Shown in pieces: positions 59,151 to 64,000 of a stretch of 64,000 nt of DNA (positions are counted from its first letter, which is position 1; every line of letters starts with the position of its first letter). The notes below the pieces were generated by a model. That model saw only the letters and a program-made list of their open reading frames with translations, was not told where the DNA came from and ran no database searches. The stretch spans positions 186,001 to 250,000 of the forward strand of contig JAJIRX010000906.1 in NCBI GenBank assembly GCA_023853785.1, read 5' to 3'. This DNA comes from Psilocybe azurescens (taxonomy: Eukaryota; Basidiomycota; Agaricomycetes; Agaricales; Agrocybaceae). The translations under genes and the position numbers were made by a program.

Positions 59151-61907
59151 ACATACGATGGGCTTTCCGCCGTCCTGCTCTTCTGCTCTATTGGTCGATG
59201 CCGGCCCTCCGGACGATCTATGTGCTGTGATAACTTAGCTGTCTCTCATAGATCCTTACCACATCTAATCGGCCCAGTTTACATTCCGAGTGTATGATGG
59301 TTTCTGCTTTGTATAGACTCTAAATTGGTCCTCTCATTGGCAGCTGACACGTCCAACCCTTCGTGGCGTCCTTCAGTATACTATTGGCACAACCCGAGCA
59401 ACTCTAAGCAATCGTTGGTTGAAATCTATTTTAGAAGTACAATCTCTGGACATACGAGGCCATTGCTACCCGTAACGACCTGCATTTTCGTATGCAATGG
59501 GAGATTGCGCTAGGTGGTATTCTCCATTTCAAGTTTTCTCCGTTCTTCCTGCGAATGACAGTATGTGCGAGACCGATTAACCTCGTGTGGTACGTCAATC
59601 ACTCAGCTTGTATCGAAATATTTTTGGCAACTGTAAGGCGGTCACAATCAGTCAAATTAGTATCCATGCTTTGCGATGTGAAAAGAGGATACTTAGTGTA
59701 TGTATACGTACAGGATTCGACGTTAGCCCTGTATCATGGAGTCATGGTTATTAGAAGGTTAAAATTGAGTAAACGTTTTAGATGGCCAACCACTTTATTT
59801 TTAAAGCTTCTGGATGACAATTGGATGACAAATCCGTTTCACCTCTATGTTCCTTCATCCGTCCCTAGAAGGTTTACATCTTCATCCACCCCTGAGCGTT
59901 GAACTAGCAAAATAACGAGACTCAGGCCTGTCTGATGTCGCCGGACCCAGCATTTTTGCATTTGAAGAGTCAGAAACTTGGTCGGCGCTGATGTGGAAGC
60001 TGCCAAGAAAATTTTCTCTTCATCCAGAGATAGATCATTGAACAAGAAGAGACAAAGGATTGCACTGGAATAGTGACCACCTAGATATCCATCTATTTTA
60101 TTTCAAGACCTCCGAAACCCCACTAGTTTATCAGGTTTTAAGCATGATCACGATATGTAAGTATGAGAAGGGGTATACTTTGGTTCCCACCTTTACCCCG
60201 GGTCTCACGTATACTCATGGGTTCTTTGAGGTTCGATGGACCGACTCTGGACATCAGGAATAGGGATTAGCCAGCTAGAGTGTTGCGCTATCCGCTCCGG
60301 GATTTTATAATGGGCTCCCCCTGTCGGCGCTGGCATTCTCCTACTAAGCCGGACGTTACTCAAGCCTTAAGCGACCCGAGTAGAAATATGAAATCAGTCA
60401 TTCGGCACAGATTGGATCTGACTAGAAGTGAGTCTACTCCACAAGTAATCTGTGGCAAAGTATGTAAGCATTTTGTTAAATGAGTTTGTAGGCACTCGAA
60501 AAGGGTAGAAATGCTCACATGTTCATCCCCGTAACGTGAAAAGTCCACGCGCTCAAACTGTCGAAGGGGAATTGAACAACGTTTACAGATAGGTGTTGGC
60601 AGATTCTGTTTGCACAGGTCATGACCGAGACCTGAGTCAACAATTGCTAGAATGGCATACACAGGCAGCATAGAGCAAGGACATCTGAGGGGCCAAATTC
60701 TTAAGATTGCCGCGCTTTTCAAATTCGCGAGACTGGCTAGGACTGGCTCCAGCTGGCTTCAGAATCCAAAAGAGCGGCTGAAACGCATCGATATCCAGTA
60801 GCAAGCCAAAAGCGGGACATGGGCTTTATCAATAATCAGAAAGCTCGGCTAGACGGACATGTAACAAAGGATTCCAGCTGAGCACCTTGTGGGTGCTAAT
60901 CCACGAGGTAGAGCGCAGCTAAGGTGATCCCGACGGCAATAGCGCTCGATTTCGCCCGTAAGTCTTGTGCATGGCGTTGTAAAGCAGCGAAATATGCTGC
61001 TTATATTGATTTTCAACAGAGAGATAACAGTGATAGCCCATAGGTCCTTCTCTGAGGTGCTTAACTTGATGGTCGCCAGACAAAATGCGGACGAAGAACA
61101 AGGCAAAGAACAAGGACAATACGAGTCCACGGATGTACTTCGAAGCTTCTAAGATGATTTACGAGCTCTCGGTTTTGTTAACGAGGTTTCAGGAAAGCAT
61201 ATCCCGCTCGACTACATGCATAGTGCAACCGTGCAAGACGGCCGACGAATGCTTGCAGCTTGTTGCAGGCTGCAGCTTATGGCCCAGCCGCCCACAGGAC
61301 GATAAATCATTTTGATGGACATCATGGGATCTAGGATGGATCAAAATAGCGTTACAGAATTGATGCGCGCGATGCGCTTCCAGCTTGGCCTTTGTCCAGG
61401 AAGAATGCCGGTTTCTGAAACTGATCCATGAGCGGTGAAGCAGACACGCATGTCTGACATTTCAGGGTCCTATTTTGAAGATCCAAACCATCATTATCAC
61501 AATCATGCATCAACTGGGACATACATAAGGCCTTGGGCGTCTACATATGTGGCGTACTCAAGCAGAGGCAGAAGTTCGAGGTTGGAAAGAAGAGCTCATT
61601 TGTGTTCCCACTCGGCGAGCCGTTCCCCTGAATGCACGGAGCTTTCGGACGATTTTGTGCTTAGTTGTCATAGAAATGATGGCATGCGGACTTGCACCTT
61701 TTTCTAGATCTTGCTCGAGAATAATGTTATTTCGGGTCAGGTCAAAAGGAGAATTTTGGACATAAATGCGGACCCTGCCTATCTTGATATATCTATCCCG
61801 GCGAGTCGCAAAACGTCGTTTGTTCTGCTTTACCACCCACTGCTCGCAGGCAGGCCGTGGGCCCCCGTGTCGCAAATTCACTTTCAACATCACTGGTGGC
61901 CTCTTCT
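59151..61907. other. Long gap without supportable genes
   Basis: About 2.8 kb. Short frames on both strands (59.5-59.9, 60.4-60.7, 61.4-61.9 kb) overlap each other and match nothing recognised. No inverted or long terminal repeats were noticed. The sequence may hold decayed gene or transposon remains that cannot be identified by eye. Confidence 0.45.
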
Positions 61908-63909
61908 ATGCTTGTAACGAAGAAGAAGTCTCTTTCCGCCATAGCATGGCCTTCTGGCCGCGGCAACGAAACCGACGAGGAGAGGAAGGCGAGGAAGCTT
62001 CGTCAAAGGGAAGCAAAGCGGGTGAACGATGCGATAAATAAGGAATTGGAGGCAGAACGCCAGAAAATCCATAAGAATAAAGCAGGCAAGATTTTACTGT
62101 TAGGTGCGCCTATAACTTGCTTATATGTTGCACTGTTGAACATCATGATATGAAGGCCAGGCAGAATCTGGAAAGTCAACTGTACTGAAGAACTTTCAGC
62201 TGCACTTAGCGCCTAGAGCCTTTGAACTCGAGGTGTGTTTGAGTTGCTGACGGAAAACCCACTCCTTGTACGACCTAACTTTTTGACAGGCCGACATATG
62301 GCGGCCCGTCATCCATTTAAACCTTGTCAGATCCGTCAACTTCATCGTCAACCTTGCCATGTCGCGGGGTCAACTTCCACGACAAGACAATCCAAAGGTC
62401 CCAAGAGGTCCACGCAAACTATCTTCCTCCCTAACTCCGGAACTCCGCAAACTCACCCTTCGACTAGCTCCGCTACGTCAGTTAGAGGAACATCTAATTC
62501 AGATCTTGTCCGGCCGACCACAGGTTGTCAACGATTCTGGTGTAACAATAGCACAACCATACGTCCCAACGAAAGCTCCAGATATTACACTCTCTGCTGG
62601 GACCCAATGGAGAAAGACTATGACTGTTCAACGACAGCATTCAATTGATTCGATGAGCTCGACCGCAAGCAGGGAATCGTCGGAAGTTGTTCAGTGCCGA
62701 CGGATGCTGACCGCACTCAGCAACGATATCGAAGCATTGTGGGCGAATCGCTCTGTCCAGGAGATGCTGAAAACGGCGGAGATTACTCTTCACGAACAAC
62801 CCGGATTGTATGTTCACATAGTCCCAATTGAAGTTCTTCTCTGACCTTACAATAGCTTTTTGGATCAAGTGAAACGTGTCACAAGCGAAAATTTTCGACC
62901 TCGTCCTGGTGAGTCGCTTGAACTAAATAATCGCGTTAATTCCCGATTTGACATAATTACCGTAGACGACGTTCTCAAGGCGCGAGTTAACACTCTTGGT
63001 CCTGAAGAACACACCATCGTCGCCGAAAGTGGAAGTGACAAAGCTAAACACTACACCATTTACGATGTAGGAGGTAGCCGAAGTCAGCGCAGTGAGTTTC
63101 ATGAATTTCCGAGGCTACGGGAATCACCAATTTCACTCGTTTTTCAACCAACTAATCGATCCCAGACGCGTGGGCACAATTTTTCGACGACGGTAAGGTC
63201 AACAACTCGTATAACTTCTTTCCAAAGCTAATGGAATATATATAGTCGATATTATTATATTTTTAGCGCCCATGTCAGGGTTTAATCAGGTCCTGGACGA
63301 AGATACAAATGTGAACCGTCTGGTACGCTAAAGCACACCCGCAGCTCCCTTTTATCCTGACTTTACTACCTTGTCAGACGGATTCTTTAAGACTCTGGCA
63401 ATCAATATGCAGTAACAGGATCCTCGCTGGAGTGGAATTTGTGCTTTTCCTAAACAAACTAGATATACTGGAGTCCAAACTCAAATCTGGAGTGCAATTT
63501 TCGGAATTCGTAACGTCATATACCAACAAACCAAATGAGACGGAACCTGTGTCCAAATGTACGTTGTCAGGCCATATTTGTAAAGAAATTGACATAATTA
63601 CTTACGGTTTGGGAAATTTCAGACTTACTCGATGTTTTTATTCGAATTCATAAGCAGTATTCTCCGAAACGAAGAAAGCTGCATTCATACCTCACATGTG
63701 CAGTTGTGCGTATAAACTAAACTACCTTGCTCACTGACCCACACACTAACTCCAATCGATTTCAAAAGGACACTAAGGCGACTGCAGATATCATCACTAA
63801 AAGTAAGTTACTTTCGACGTCTTTAATTTCGGCGTGAGCTGAACCAATCCTGTCAAAAGTCCAAGATGTGATCTTACTGAAGATTCTTGCACGAGTAAAC
63901 CTTGTGTAA
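61908..63909 (+). CDS. Divergent G-protein alpha subunit with an insertion in the helical domain
   Basis: GTP-binding signalling subunit of the expanded mushroom G-alpha group. Motifs in order: P-loop GQAESGKST (after an intron near 62105-62156), ADIWRPVIHLNLVRSVNFIVNLA, a Ser/Thr/Pro-rich insertion of about 100 residues (62360-62680), switch I RVNTLGPEEHTI with the Arg and Thr kept, switch II YDVGGSRSQR, DSLRLWQSI, NKLD in FVLFLNKLDILESKL, and TCAV in place of the usual TCAT. The end is LLKILARVNLV, stop 63907-63909. The N-terminus MLVTKKKSLS lacks the MGxxxS myristoylation site, and the C-terminus lacks Cys at -4. All eight or so introns are canonical and no frame error was seen. Confidence 0.88.
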
Positions 63910-64000
63910 AGCATCTTGCAGCATTTTTCATCTATTCATTCATTCATGACACGAACCTTGAGTTCCATATGTCCGACTCCGCATCTGTTGTACAATTTGT

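Noticed and set aside
1..64000. CRISPR arrays, bacterial operons or insertion sequences
   Set aside because: No regular repeat-spacer pattern, and the intron-rich genes are clearly eukaryotic.

Overview
This is nuclear DNA of a filamentous basidiomycete, most likely an Agaricomycete. Nearly every gene is cut by short introns of about 45-70 nt with gt(a/g)(a/c)gt donors, and genes are dense on both strands. The gene content also fits: a Listerin-type ubiquitin ligase, a G-alpha subunit with a large insertion, an NB-ARC/TPR NLR-type protein, F-box proteins, an old yellow enzyme, a questin-oxidase-like enzyme, a GT18-like glycosyltransferase and a C-3 sterol dehydrogenase-like enzyme. No CRISPR array, IS element, rRNA, convincing tRNA or intact transposon was seen.

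Layout. 1-0.8 kb: 3' end of a delta-9 fatty-acid desaturase with a C-terminal cytochrome b5 domain. 0.8-4.8 kb: no supportable gene. 4.8-8.9 kb: tandem pair of heat-shock-factor-type transcription factors, with a three-unit heat shock element and a perfect CRE-containing palindrome between them. 9.3-15.6 kb (minus): Listerin (ribosome quality control). 17.4-18.2 kb: small secreted protein. 20.7-22.5 kb: questin-oxidase-like protein. 23.0-24.6 kb: KH RNA-binding protein (KHDC4-like). 25.0-26.6 kb: 3-beta-HSD-family dehydrogenase. 28.0-30.0 kb: coiled-coil protein. 30.8-34.4 kb: divergent F-box-like pair. 34.9-36.2 kb: SET-domain protein. 38.4-39.9 kb: old yellow enzyme. 40.9-41.3 kb: small cysteine-containing secreted protein. 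41.9-43.5 kb: proline-rich membrane protein. 44.0-47.0 kb: EGF/furin-like receptor-shaped membrane protein. 47.7-49.7 kb (minus): GT18-like glycosyltransferase. 51.0-51.5 kb (minus): Pmp3 proteolipid. 51.7-56.0 kb: NLR-like protein. 56.8-59.2 kb: amidase. 61.9-63.9 kb: G-alpha subunit.

The genes do not form one pathway. Several concern stress and self-surveillance: the HSF pair, Listerin, Pmp3 and the NLR. The last two are head-to-head and share a 214-bp promoter region. The receptor-shaped protein and the G-alpha subunit are signalling candidates.

The main caution is that many clearly conserved genes on both strands change frame at homopolymer runs that are exactly one base too short. This looks like systematic homopolymer under-calling in the assembly rather than real pseudogenisation. 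The affected genes are annotated here across the frame changes and the affected positions are given.
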